A DNA stretch of 64,000 nt. Source: Chlamydiales bacterium STE3. GTDB taxonomy: Bacteria; Chlamydiota; Chlamydiia; Chlamydiales; Parachlamydiaceae. The notes under the pieces were generated by a model. The model made no database searches. It was not told where the DNA came from and worked only from the letters and a program-made list of their open reading frames with translations. Below are positions 25,253-32,467 of this stretch, in pieces. A program made the position numbers and the translations under genes. Where the stretch lies: contig VKHO01000048.1 of NCBI GenBank assembly GCA_011125455.1, positions 1-64,000 on the forward strand, read 5' to 3'. Within the stretch, counting starts at the first letter, position 1. Each line of letters begins with the position of its first letter.

Positions 25253-25423
25253 ATGCTGCGATGGTTCAAGCAATTCACTAAAGCCAAGAGGGAAACAAAA
25301 TGGTTTATTTTGAATTGGGCTGTCTATATTATTCTCCTAATCGCAACAACTTTATACTGCTATGCGCGACTCGATTATGTACGCAGCTATAAAGCCAGTG
25401 AAACCTATTCAAAAACGCCTTAA
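25253..25423 (+). CDS. Small single-pass membrane protein, 56 aa
   Basis: The frame is open from 25166 inside rimO, but AAGGA lies just before the ATG at 25253, and the peptide from there is a sensible small protein. It has a basic N-terminal 20 residues, one membrane helix (WAVYIILLIATTLYCYA) and a short Tyr/Ser tail, with the basic part expected inside. It lies between rimO and lysS with 17 bp to lysS, so it is likely in the same transcript. The function is unknown; the setting suggests a conserved chlamydial small protein. Confidence 0.6.
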   Translation: MLRWFKQFTKAKRETKWFILNWAVYIILLIATTLYCYARLDYVRSYKASETYSKTP

Positions 25424-25440
25424 CCATTTTTTTTAATTCC

Positions 25441-27024
25441 ATGATTGTAAAGCCCGAATACCACGCACACGACGAGTTCATCACTCGAACGAAAAAATTG
25501 GAAGAGATCCGCCAGCTTGGTGTTGATCCTTACCCCCATCACTTCTCTCCCTCGATCGATGCTGAAAAGCTACATCTCAAATATAATGACCAACCAATTG
25601 GAACTAGTGAAGAGGCAGCAGACGGGAAAACGGAAGAAGTCACCTTGGCGGGCCGTCTTGTATTGTTCCGGGGAATGGGTAAAAATGCTTTTGCGCATCT
25701 TCAAGATACAACGGGACGCACGCAATTGATGTTCAACCGCGATGCAACGAAAGTCACGGGCTTTAATGGGACTGAGGAGTTAACGCCCTATAAATTTATC
25801 GAAAAGAAAATTGACTTAGGTGACATCATCGGTGTTACTGGTCATGTGTTCCGCACGCATAAAGGAGAGCTCACTGTCTTTGTCACCAAATTAACATTGC
25901 TTTCCAAAACTTTGCTGCCTCTTGCAGACAAGCACGGTGGATTAGCTGATAAAGAATTGCGTTACCGCAAACGCTGGCTGGATTTGATCTCTAATCACGA
26001 TGTGCAAAAAACATTCTTGTTGCGTAGCAAAATCTTGGAATGGATTCGCTCTTATATGTATGGGGAGCAGTTTATTGAAGTGGAGACACCCGTGCTGCAG
26101 AGCATGTATGGTGGTGCTGAAGCGCGTCCTTTTTTAACAAAGTTGAATGCGCTAGATCAGGAAATGTTTCTGCGTATCTCCCTTGAAATTCCTCTGAAGA
26201 AACTAATCGTCGGTGGAATGGATAGAATTTTCGAAATTGGCAAAGTCTTTCGCAATGAAGGGATTGATCGTACCCATAATCCCGAATTTACCATGATCGA
26301 AGCCTATGCTGCCTACTTTGATTATAATGACATGATGCGCCTTGTTGAAAATCTTTTTGAGCTCATTGCCAAAAAATTAACTGGTGACACAAAAATCACC
26401 GTTTTCTCTTCAGAGAGAAATGAAGACGTTGTCTTGGATATGAAAGCGCCTTGGCCGAGATTAACGATGAAAGAGGCTATTGCCAAGTTTGCTAACCTCG
26501 ATGTCGATACGTTAAGCGATCAGGAGATCAAAAAGCTATTAGAAGATAGCGGCCATATCGATCTTGATAAGCTTAAAACACTTTCAAGAGGCCTACTTAT
26601 TGCAGCTCTTTTTGAAGTGAAAGCAGAGCCTCACCTCATTCAGCCCCACCATATTACTGACCATCCGATTGAAACGACGCCGCTATGCAAACTACACCGC
26701 AACCCAGCTGACAGAGAGCAAGGCATCGTGGAGCGTTTCGAAAGCTTTATTATGGGCAGTGAGATTTGCAATGCTTATTCTGAACTTAATGACCCAGAAT
26801 TACAAAGAGAGCTTTTAGAACGCCAAGCTGCAAGAAGAGATGCTGGTGATGAAGAAGCCAGTCCCCTTGATGAAGAATTTATCGAGGCGATTTGCCAGGG
26901 CATGCCTCCTACCGGGGGTGTTGGTATAGGTATCGACCGTTTGATGATGATTTTTACAAATGCTCATTCTATTCGAGATGTGCTCTATTTTCCATGGATG
27001 AAGCCTCAATCTAAAGAGAGTTAA
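25441..27024 (+). CDS. lysS: Lysyl-tRNA synthetase (class II)
   Basis: LysS charges tRNA-Lys. The 527-aa protein has an N-terminal OB-fold anticodon-binding domain with VTLAGRLVLFRGMGKNAFAH. The class II catalytic core shows motif 1 in FIEVETPVLQSMYGGAEARPF. Motif 2 is FRNEGIDRTHNPEFTMIEAY near residues 277-297. Motif 3 is GGVGIGIDRLMMIFT near 495. Length and motifs are normal for the bacterial enzyme. The ATG lies directly after the small membrane protein gene, without a strong Shine-Dalgarno. A hairpin terminator stands 13 bp beyond the stop. Confidence 0.97.
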   Translation: MIVKPEYHAHDEFITRTKKLEEIRQLGVDPYPHHFSPSIDAEKLHLKYNDQPIGTSEEAADGKTEEVTLAGRLVLFRGMGKNAFAHLQDTTGRTQLMFNRDATKVTGFNGTEELTPYKFIEKKIDLGDIIGVTGHVFRTHKGELTVFVTKLTLLSKTLLPLADKHGGLADKELRYRKRWLDLISNHDVQKTFLLRSKILEWIRSYMYGEQFIEVETPVLQSMYGGAEARPFLTKLNALDQEMFLRISLEIPLKKLIVGGMDRIFEIGKVFRNEGIDRTHNPEFTMIEAYAAYFDYNDMMRLVENLFELIAKKLTGDTKITVFSSERNEDVVLDMKAPWPRLTMKEAIAKFANLDVDTLSDQEIKKLLEDSGHIDLDKLKTLSRGLLIAALFEVKAEPHLIQPHHITDHPIETTPLCKLHRNPADREQGIVERFESFIMGSEICNAYSELNDPELQRELLERQAARRDAGDEEASPLDEEFIEAICQGMPPTGGVGIGIDRLMMIFTNAHSIRDVLYFPWMKPQSKES

Positions 27025-27036
27025 ATCCCAGCATTC

Positions 27037-27071
27037 GCCTGATAAATTTACGGATTTGTCAGGCTTTTTTT
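27037..27071 (+). terminator. Terminator after lysS
   Basis: GCCTGATAAA pairs with TTTGTCAGGC (one mismatch or bulge) around a short loop, followed by seven T. It is a typical rho-independent terminator placed just after lysS. Confidence 0.8.
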
Positions 27072-27334
27072 CCAAAAGAATATGATTTTTTTTATAAGTG
27101 CGCCTCTTTAGTGCAGGGATTTTTAGGCCACTTATTCTCTTTTATCCTTTCTGCAAATATTTGAGCCATTAGGCTCCACTTTTTCAAATTGCAGGTCAAA
27201 TGCTTGTAATTTGTTAATTTTCTGATTTCCTTAGCTTAGATTTATTATTCGATTTATTGTCGTATCTTTTCTATCGACATTTTACAATTAAAATATTTTA
27301 ATTAAATAAAATCAATCAAGTTAGGTATGTTTTT

Positions 27335-29287
27335 ATGTTAGATAACATTCAAAAGCACTTAATTGAGGCTGACAAATTCTGCGATCATATTCCAGTCGTT
27401 AGCTCTGCAAATAATTTAGTTGATTTATTCCAAAAATGTGTTGTTATTCCGTCGATAGGAAGTTCGGCTGTTAAAAAAAACAACTACTACCGACAACTGG
27501 ACAAGAAACATTTTTTACGCTGCATTATTCTTTTAATCCCTGGCCTAGGAAATATAATTATCGACCTCTATGATTGTGCCAAGAAAAAGGGTACCAATAA
27601 GAATTTGCTTATCCCTCCTATTCAGAATAATGACGAACTATACCAAAAACATCGTGATTCAGTTCTTGCCGCTATTCAAAAGGATGGACTTGCGCTTCAG
27701 CATGCTAGCAAAGAGCACAAAAATGATCCAAGAGTAGTGTTTGCCGCTTTTCAACAGAATAAATCGGCTCTTAAGTATGCTAATAAGCAAGCAGTGCTTG
27801 CCATTGTTCAGCAGTATGGATTGGCACTGGAGTATACTAGCGAAGAACACAAAAATGATCCGGAAGTAGCTCTTGCCGCTGTTCAGCAGGATGGATTAGC
27901 GCTTCAGTTTGCTAGCAAGGAGATCAAAAATAACCCACTAATAGTTCTTGCCGCTTTTCAACAGAATAAATCGGCTCTTAAATATGCTAACAAGCAGGCA
28001 GTGCTTGTTATTGTTCAGCAATATGGATGGGCACTGGAGTATACTAGCGAAGAACACAAAAATGATCCGGAAGTAGCTCTTGCCGCTGTTCAGCAGTATG
28101 GATTAGCTCTTCAGTTTGCTAGCGATGAGATCAAAAATAACCCACTAATAGTTCTTGCCGCTTTTCAACAGAACAAATCCGCTCTTAGGTATGCTAACAA
28201 GCGGGCAGTGCTTGACATTCTTCAGAAGTATGGATGGGCGCTGGAGTATACTAGCGAAGAACACAAAAATGATCCGGAAGTAGTGTTTGGCGCTGTTAAG
28301 CGGGATGGATTAGCGCTTCAGTTTGCTAGCAAGGAGATCAAAAATAATCCGCCAATAGTTCTTGCCGCTGTTAAGCAGCATAGATGGGCCCTTCAACTTG
28401 CTAGTGAGAAGATCAAAAAAGATAAGGGCTTCATGCTTGCTGCTGTTAAGCAGGATGGATTGGCATTAGAGTTTGCTAGCGAAGAGAACCAAAATAATCC
28501 GGAAGTAGTGCTTGCCGCTGTTCAGCAGAATGGACGAGCGCTTCAGTTTGCTAGCGATGAGATCAAAAATAATCCGGAAGTAGCTCTTGCCGCTGTTGAG
28601 CAGAATGGATTGGCGCTTCGATTTGCTAGCGAAAATCTCAAAAATGATAAGGATTTTATGATTACCGCTGTTAAGCAGGATGGACGGGAGCTTCAGTTTG
28701 CTAGCGATGAGATAAAAGATAATGAAGAAGTAGTGCGTACCGCTTTTAAACAGAATAGATGGCTTCTTAAGTATGCTAACAAGCACGCAGTGCTTACCAT
28801 TGTTCAGCAAAATGGATTGGCGCTTCGGTTTGCTAATGAAGAGCTCAAAGATAATAAAGAAGTAGTGCTTGCTGCTGTTCAGCAAAATGGATTGGCGCTT
28901 CAGTTTGCTAGCGAAGAGAACCAAAATGATCTGGAAGTAGTTCTTGCCGCTGTTCAGCAAAATGGATTGGCGCTTCAGTTTGCTAGCAAAGAGATCAAAA
29001 ATAATCCGGAAGTAGTTCTTACCGCTGTTCAGCAAAATGGATTGGCGCTTCAGTTTGCTGGCGATGGGATCAAAAATAATCCAACAGTAGTTCTTGCCGC
29101 TGTTCAGCAGAATGAAAGGGCGCTTCAGTATGCTAACGAAGGGCTTAAAGACAAAAACTTAAAGGATCTGTGTAACACACACTTCCTGAAACAACCTCGA
29201 TCCTATCCCCTATTAATCTCACTTTCCGTTGAATGGGGCTTCAAAACCGAAGCTCCTTTTTTGCTCTTTCAGAATCTATTTTGGTAG
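27335..29287 (+). CDS. DUF4116-type repeat protein, 650 aa
   Basis: A large repeat protein. The N-terminal 110 residues are unique and include a hydrophobic CIILLIPGLGNIIIDLY segment. From about residue 108 to 610 the protein is an uninterrupted array of about 21 helical units of 25 residues, with a 19-residue short form at units 2, 5, 8 and 16. The unit consensus is VVLAAVQQNGLALQFASKE followed by a Lys/Asn linker, which matches DUF4116. Such arrays are frequent in amoeba-associated bacteria and are thought to be protein-binding scaffolds or effectors. A short C-terminal tail with WGFKTEAPF closes the protein. It stands alone between lysS and the convergent patatin gene. Confidence 0.8.
   Translation: MLDNIQKHLIEADKFCDHIPVVSSANNLVDLFQKCVVIPSIGSSAVKKNNYYRQLDKKHFLRCIILLIPGLGNIIIDLYDCAKKKGTNKNLLIPPIQNNDELYQKHRDSVLAAIQKDGLALQHASKEHKNDPRVVFAAFQQNKSALKYANKQAVLAIVQQYGLALEYTSEEHKNDPEVALAAVQQDGLALQFASKEIKNNPLIVLAAFQQNKSALKYANKQAVLVIVQQYGWALEYTSEEHKNDPEVALAAVQQYGLALQFASDEIKNNPLIVLAAFQQNKSALRYANKRAVLDILQKYGWALEYTSEEHKNDPEVVFGAVKRDGLALQFASKEIKNNPPIVLAAVKQHRWALQLASEKIKKDKGFMLAAVKQDGLALEFASEENQNNPEVVLAAVQQNGRALQFASDEIKNNPEVALAAVEQNGLALRFASENLKNDKDFMITAVKQDGRELQFASDEIKDNEEVVRTAFKQNRWLLKYANKHAVLTIVQQNGLALRFANEELKDNKEVVLAAVQQNGLALQFASEENQNDLEVVLAAVQQNGLALQFASKEIKNNPEVVLTAVQQNGLALQFAGDGIKNNPTVVLAAVQQNERALQYANEGLKDKNLKDLCNTHFLKQPRSYPLLISLSVEWGFKTEAPFLLFQNLFW
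27737..28357 (+). repeat. Three tandem 207-bp copies inside the DUF4116 gene
   Basis: The nucleotide sequence repeats with an exact 207-bp period starting at 27737, 27944 and 28151. Each copy encodes 19+25+25 residues. A diverged fourth unit begins at 28358. Near identity between copies over long stretches points to recent in-frame tandem duplication. Confidence 0.85.
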
Positions 29288-29498
29288 AGATTTAGTATCC
29301 TAAAGTTCAGCGCCTTGTTTTTTAGCTATTTGCTTGTCTTTTAAAAATAGAATAAAATTGCAGCTCTAATTGTAAAAAAGAGGGCGTAATAAAAACTTAT
29401 GGAATAATAAACGTTGAGCTTAAATTGGATCATTTGCAAGCCAAGAGGCAAGAAGATAGAAGAGGGAAAAAGAACTTTTAGACACAAATAACAAGAAT

Positions 29499-30518
29499 TT
29501 ATTTTGGTATTTCAATCGTTTCAGTAACTCTCACGTTTACTGGTGGTTTTTTCTCATGGTAGATCTGGGGCGTATATGCGTTCATTTGAACTAATTTGAT
29601 CTTGTTTTCATCATCATCTGCCCTCAATTGAGCAAGGCGCTCTTTAATGGCAGGAATGGCTGCTTTGGCTGCCTCTTTTCCAGCGTAGTAGAGTTGGCAT
29701 TTCATCGCATCATTGAAAGTACCTATAGCACATGTTCTGGGGCGAATGATCACATCTGCTTCTCTTGTGCATTCATCATTCTGCCAGATAAAAGCAATTT
29801 CAGCACTCCTTGTAGCAATCTGAAAAAGATTCGTAGGAAATGTCTGTTGAAGAAGCTCCGATAAGTCTACAGCAATCACCAATTCAGCATCTAAATCTTT
29901 AGCAATTTTTACGGGGACTGGGTTAATGACCCCTCCATCTACTAAAATTCTGCCCATATGCTCGCATGGAACAAAAACAAAGGGAATCGAGCAAGAAGCC
30001 TGAATAGCTTTAACCAAATCGCCAGAACCGATAGGAACAAGCTCCCCTGAGTATAAATCAGCGGCCACTATTATAAGGGGAATCCTTAATTCTTCAAAGG
30101 TCTGCGCCTGGAGAACATTTTGTATCGCTTTACGCATCGAAATGTCACGAGAAAGGCCATAACGGCAATACCAGAGGCTAATATCTAAAAAAGAGCTGGA
30201 ACGTACATTCCAGACAGCATCTTTAATTTGTTCGATACAAGGGTTATCTGCATAGAGAGCACCGACCATACTGCCTGCACTACAACCTACGATAAGGTCG
30301 ATGGGAATATTCGCAGCTTCAAGCTCTTCTAAAACCCCAATATGGGCCATTCCCCGAACACCACCGCTTCCCAATACGAGAGCTACTTTTATTCTTTCAG
30401 GAACAAAAAATGGGGGTAGGGGTTCAGGTATTTCCTGAGGCATGTAACAATAGGTCGCACAGCCTTGGAGCATTAACGAGAGCAAAAAAATGGCGATGTA
30501 TTGTCGGGCTTTCACCAT
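29499..30518 (-). CDS. Patatin-like phospholipase lipoprotein
   Basis: A 339-aa exported lipoprotein. The signal peptide ends in the lipobox LMLQGC, so Cys22 or so would be lipidated. The catalytic domain has the patatin/RssA order: oxyanion loop GSGGVRGMAHIGVLEEL near residue 50, nucleophile elbow GCSAGSMVGALYADNP near 80 (Ser of GxSxG), and catalytic Asp in DGGVINPVP near 195. The enzyme is a predicted serine-aspartate dyad lipase or phospholipase acting at the envelope. It starts 6 bp after the end of the frameshifted ORF (30525) in a minus-strand gene run from Aas through cysS. It could modify bacterial or host lipids; the target is unknown. Confidence 0.88.
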   Translation of the reverse strand: MVKARQYIAIFLLSLMLQGCATYCYMPQEIPEPLPPFFVPERIKVALVLGSGGVRGMAHIGVLEELEAANIPIDLIVGCSAGSMVGALYADNPCIEQIKDAVWNVRSSSFLDISLWYCRYGLSRDISMRKAIQNVLQAQTFEELRIPLIIVAADLYSGELVPIGSGDLVKAIQASCSIPFVFVPCEHMGRILVDGGVINPVPVKIAKDLDAELVIAVDLSELLQQTFPTNLFQIATRSAEIAFIWQNDECTREADVIIRPRTCAIGTFNDAMKCQLYYAGKEAAKAAIPAIKERLAQLRADDDENKIKLVQMNAYTPQIYHEKKPPVNVRVTETIEIPK

Positions 30519-30524
30519 GTAATT

Positions 30525-30763
30525 TTAGCCTGTTTTTTCAGCATTAAGAGTTTGGATCACAACATCACTAAATAAATTTTCTAACTCTGATTCAGCATTT
30601 GCTAATAGTCGATCGGTCACTACAAAAAATTCTTTCTTATTTGGGGGGGGAATTACCGAAAAAACTCTAACGCGCTTTGGTAATTTCTAATAGATCTCTC
30701 TATTTTTTCTCTTTCACTTTCAAAATTAGGGTACCCTAAATTTCCACTAATCACTAAGCCCAT
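30525..30763 (-). pseudogene. Small ORF split by a single-base frameshift
   Basis: From ATG 30763, directly after the stop of the winged-helix gene, a frame encodes 36 residues and then stops. The neighbouring frame continues with clear coding text (SVIPPPNKKEFFVVTDRLL) to a TAA at 30525-30527. Both parts join if one base is added at a run of six T (A at 30659-30664 on the plus strand), giving about 80 residues ending LNAEKTG. A run of eight C (G at 30643-30650) follows. It may be a broken gene, a site of programmed or transcriptional slippage, or a sequencing error. Its place inside a tight operon argues that the product is, or recently was, functional. No family is recognised. Confidence 0.55.
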
Positions 30764-31009
30764 TTACTCCCCTACTATCTGGTTGATAAGCGACAGGCCA
30801 TTTTGTGTAACGCTTATCTCTTCTTTACCGCGTTTCTTAATAAAATTCGCCTGAGCCAATTGATTGCAAATCGTGTCTATCCCTCTTGGATGTAGGCCAA
30901 TTTGTTGTCCCACTGTATAGCGGTTAACTTCATGCGTAAAATCACCAAAAACAAGGGCTGCCTCATAGGCTGCGATGAGAAATTTTTCTTCTTTAGTTCT
31001 AGATTGCAT
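30764..31009 (-). CDS. Small winged-helix protein, 81 aa
   Basis: An 81-aa protein that appears to be a single winged helix-turn-helix. VGQQIGLHPRGIDTICNQLA around residues 33-52 forms the helix-turn-helix, and NFIKKRGKEEISVTQNG the wing. It resembles small MarR-like or restriction-associated wHTH proteins but has no effector domain. It lies 7 bp after cysS, and its stop touches the ATG of the frameshifted ORF. A regulatory role over its own small cassette is plausible; the target is unknown. Confidence 0.7.
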   Translation of the reverse strand: MQSRTKEEKFLIAAYEAALVFGDFTHEVNRYTVGQQIGLHPRGIDTICNQLAQANFIKKRGKEEISVTQNGLSLINQIVGE

Positions 31010-31016
31010 ATTGTGT

Positions 31017-32450
31017 CTATTTTTTTCTTAAACGTGCTCCAGTTGGAGCATCTTCTATAATGTAGCCAGAAGCCATAATTTGATCTCTTAACGCATCAGA
31101 CAAAGAGAAGTTCTTTTCTTTGCGTGCTTGCAATCGCTGAGCAAAAAGAGCCTGCACTTCCTGAGGAATCTCTATATTATTCTGTTCAAAAGAGAGGATT
31201 CCTAAAACCTCATCAAACTGCTTTAAAAGATCGAGAACCTGCTCCGCATCTCGGTTACTGACTTTATTTTGATCGCACAAAATATTGACTTCGCGCACAA
31301 CATCAAAAAGGGAGGCTAGGGCACGGGAAATGTTAAGATCATCAGCAAGCGCTGTAATAAAATCTTTTCTTGCCTTTTCTAAGACAGGTTGGACAAAGCC
31401 TCCAAGAACGTCACTGTTAGTTTTTTGTAATCTGAAGATAAAATCCTGCAGCCGTTGTAAAGAGTTCTTCACAGCGTCCAGTCCTGGCAAAGTAAAATTC
31501 AGCTGTGTTTTATAGTGAGTTTGTAAAAGCATATAGCGAACATGAACACCGCTATATCCTTTCGCAATTAGATCGTTGAGGTTGTAAACATTGCCTAAAC
31601 TCTTTGACATCTTTTTGCCATCGACAATCAGATGATCACAATGCATCCATAATTTTACAAAGCACTTACCAGAATAAGCTTCAGATTGGGCAATTTCATT
31701 TTCATGGTGAGGAAACATATTGTCAATTCCTCCTACATGAATATCGATCGTATCCCCTAAAATGCGCATCGCCATAGTAGAGCACTCTAAATGCCATCCA
31801 GGCCGGCCCCTACCGAAAGGGCTTTCCCAGAAAATTTCTCCATCACGCTCGGGATCGTAGGCTTTCCAAAGAACAAAGTCTGCAATAGATTCTTTTTCAT
31901 ATTCATCGGCTGCCACCCTTTCAGAAGCACCGGCCTGAAGATCTTCCAGATGCAAATGAGAAAGGCAGCCATAACGCGGAAATTCTTTTATGGCAAAATA
32001 GACACTCCCATCACCGCCTTGGTAAGCAACCTTTTTATCAATCAGGCCTTGAATCATTTCAATCATTTCGGGGATATAATCGGTTGCTGCGGGATAATGC
32101 TCAGCAGGCTCAATATGCAATCTTTTTAGATCATTGAAAAAGGCCTCTTTATAGGTCTTCGTGTAATCGTTTAAAGAGACCTTATTAGCAATCGCCCCCT
32201 TAATCGTTTTGTCATCCACATCCGTTAAATTCATCACTTGGGTGACATGGTAGCCAAAAAACTTTAAAGTTCTTCTGAGCAAATCTTCAAAAACATACGC
32301 TCTAAAATTTCCGATATGGGCAAAGTTATACACGGTTGGCCCGCACGTGTACATTTTCACTTGGTTTCCCAGCAAAGGTGTAAAAGCCTCTTTTTCACGA
32401 GAGGCCGTATTAAATAAGGTAATCGGAAGAGGCTTTGGGTATTTATCCAT
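31017..32450 (-). CDS. cysS: Cysteinyl-tRNA synthetase
   Basis: CysS attaches Cys to its tRNA. The 477-aa class I enzyme shows the zinc Cys in MYTCGPTVYNFAHIGNFRAY, which also contains the HIGN signature. Further zinc ligands lie in WHLECSTMAMRILG and in the HHENEIAQSEA region. KMSKSLGNVYNL is the KMSKS loop near residue 275. The C-terminal DALR domain is present. Length is normal. It lies 18 bp downstream of the Aas gene and 7 bp before a winged-helix gene. In Chlamydia the same gene also lies in the lysS-cysS neighbourhood. Confidence 0.97.
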   Translation of the reverse strand: MDKYPKPLPITLFNTASREKEAFTPLLGNQVKMYTCGPTVYNFAHIGNFRAYVFEDLLRRTLKFFGYHVTQVMNLTDVDDKTIKGAIANKVSLNDYTKTYKEAFFNDLKRLHIEPAEHYPAATDYIPEMIEMIQGLIDKKVAYQGGDGSVYFAIKEFPRYGCLSHLHLEDLQAGASERVAADEYEKESIADFVLWKAYDPERDGEIFWESPFGRGRPGWHLECSTMAMRILGDTIDIHVGGIDNMFPHHENEIAQSEAYSGKCFVKLWMHCDHLIVDGKKMSKSLGNVYNLNDLIAKGYSGVHVRYMLLQTHYKTQLNFTLPGLDAVKNSLQRLQDFIFRLQKTNSDVLGGFVQPVLEKARKDFITALADDLNISRALASLFDVVREVNILCDQNKVSNRDAEQVLDLLKQFDEVLGILSFEQNNIEIPQEVQALFAQRLQARKEKNFSLSDALRDQIMASGYIIEDAPTGARLRKK

Positions 32451-32467
32451 ATCTTTACTTAATAGAA

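Noticed and set aside
28466-29035. 189-codon minus-strand ORF with repeats
   Set aside because: Antisense shadow of the DUF4116 repeat array; its repeats mirror those of the real gene.
27659-29130. CRISPR-like regular repeats
   Set aside because: The regularity is that of protein repeats with a 75-bp and 207-bp period in an open frame; there are no unique spacers or palindromic repeats.
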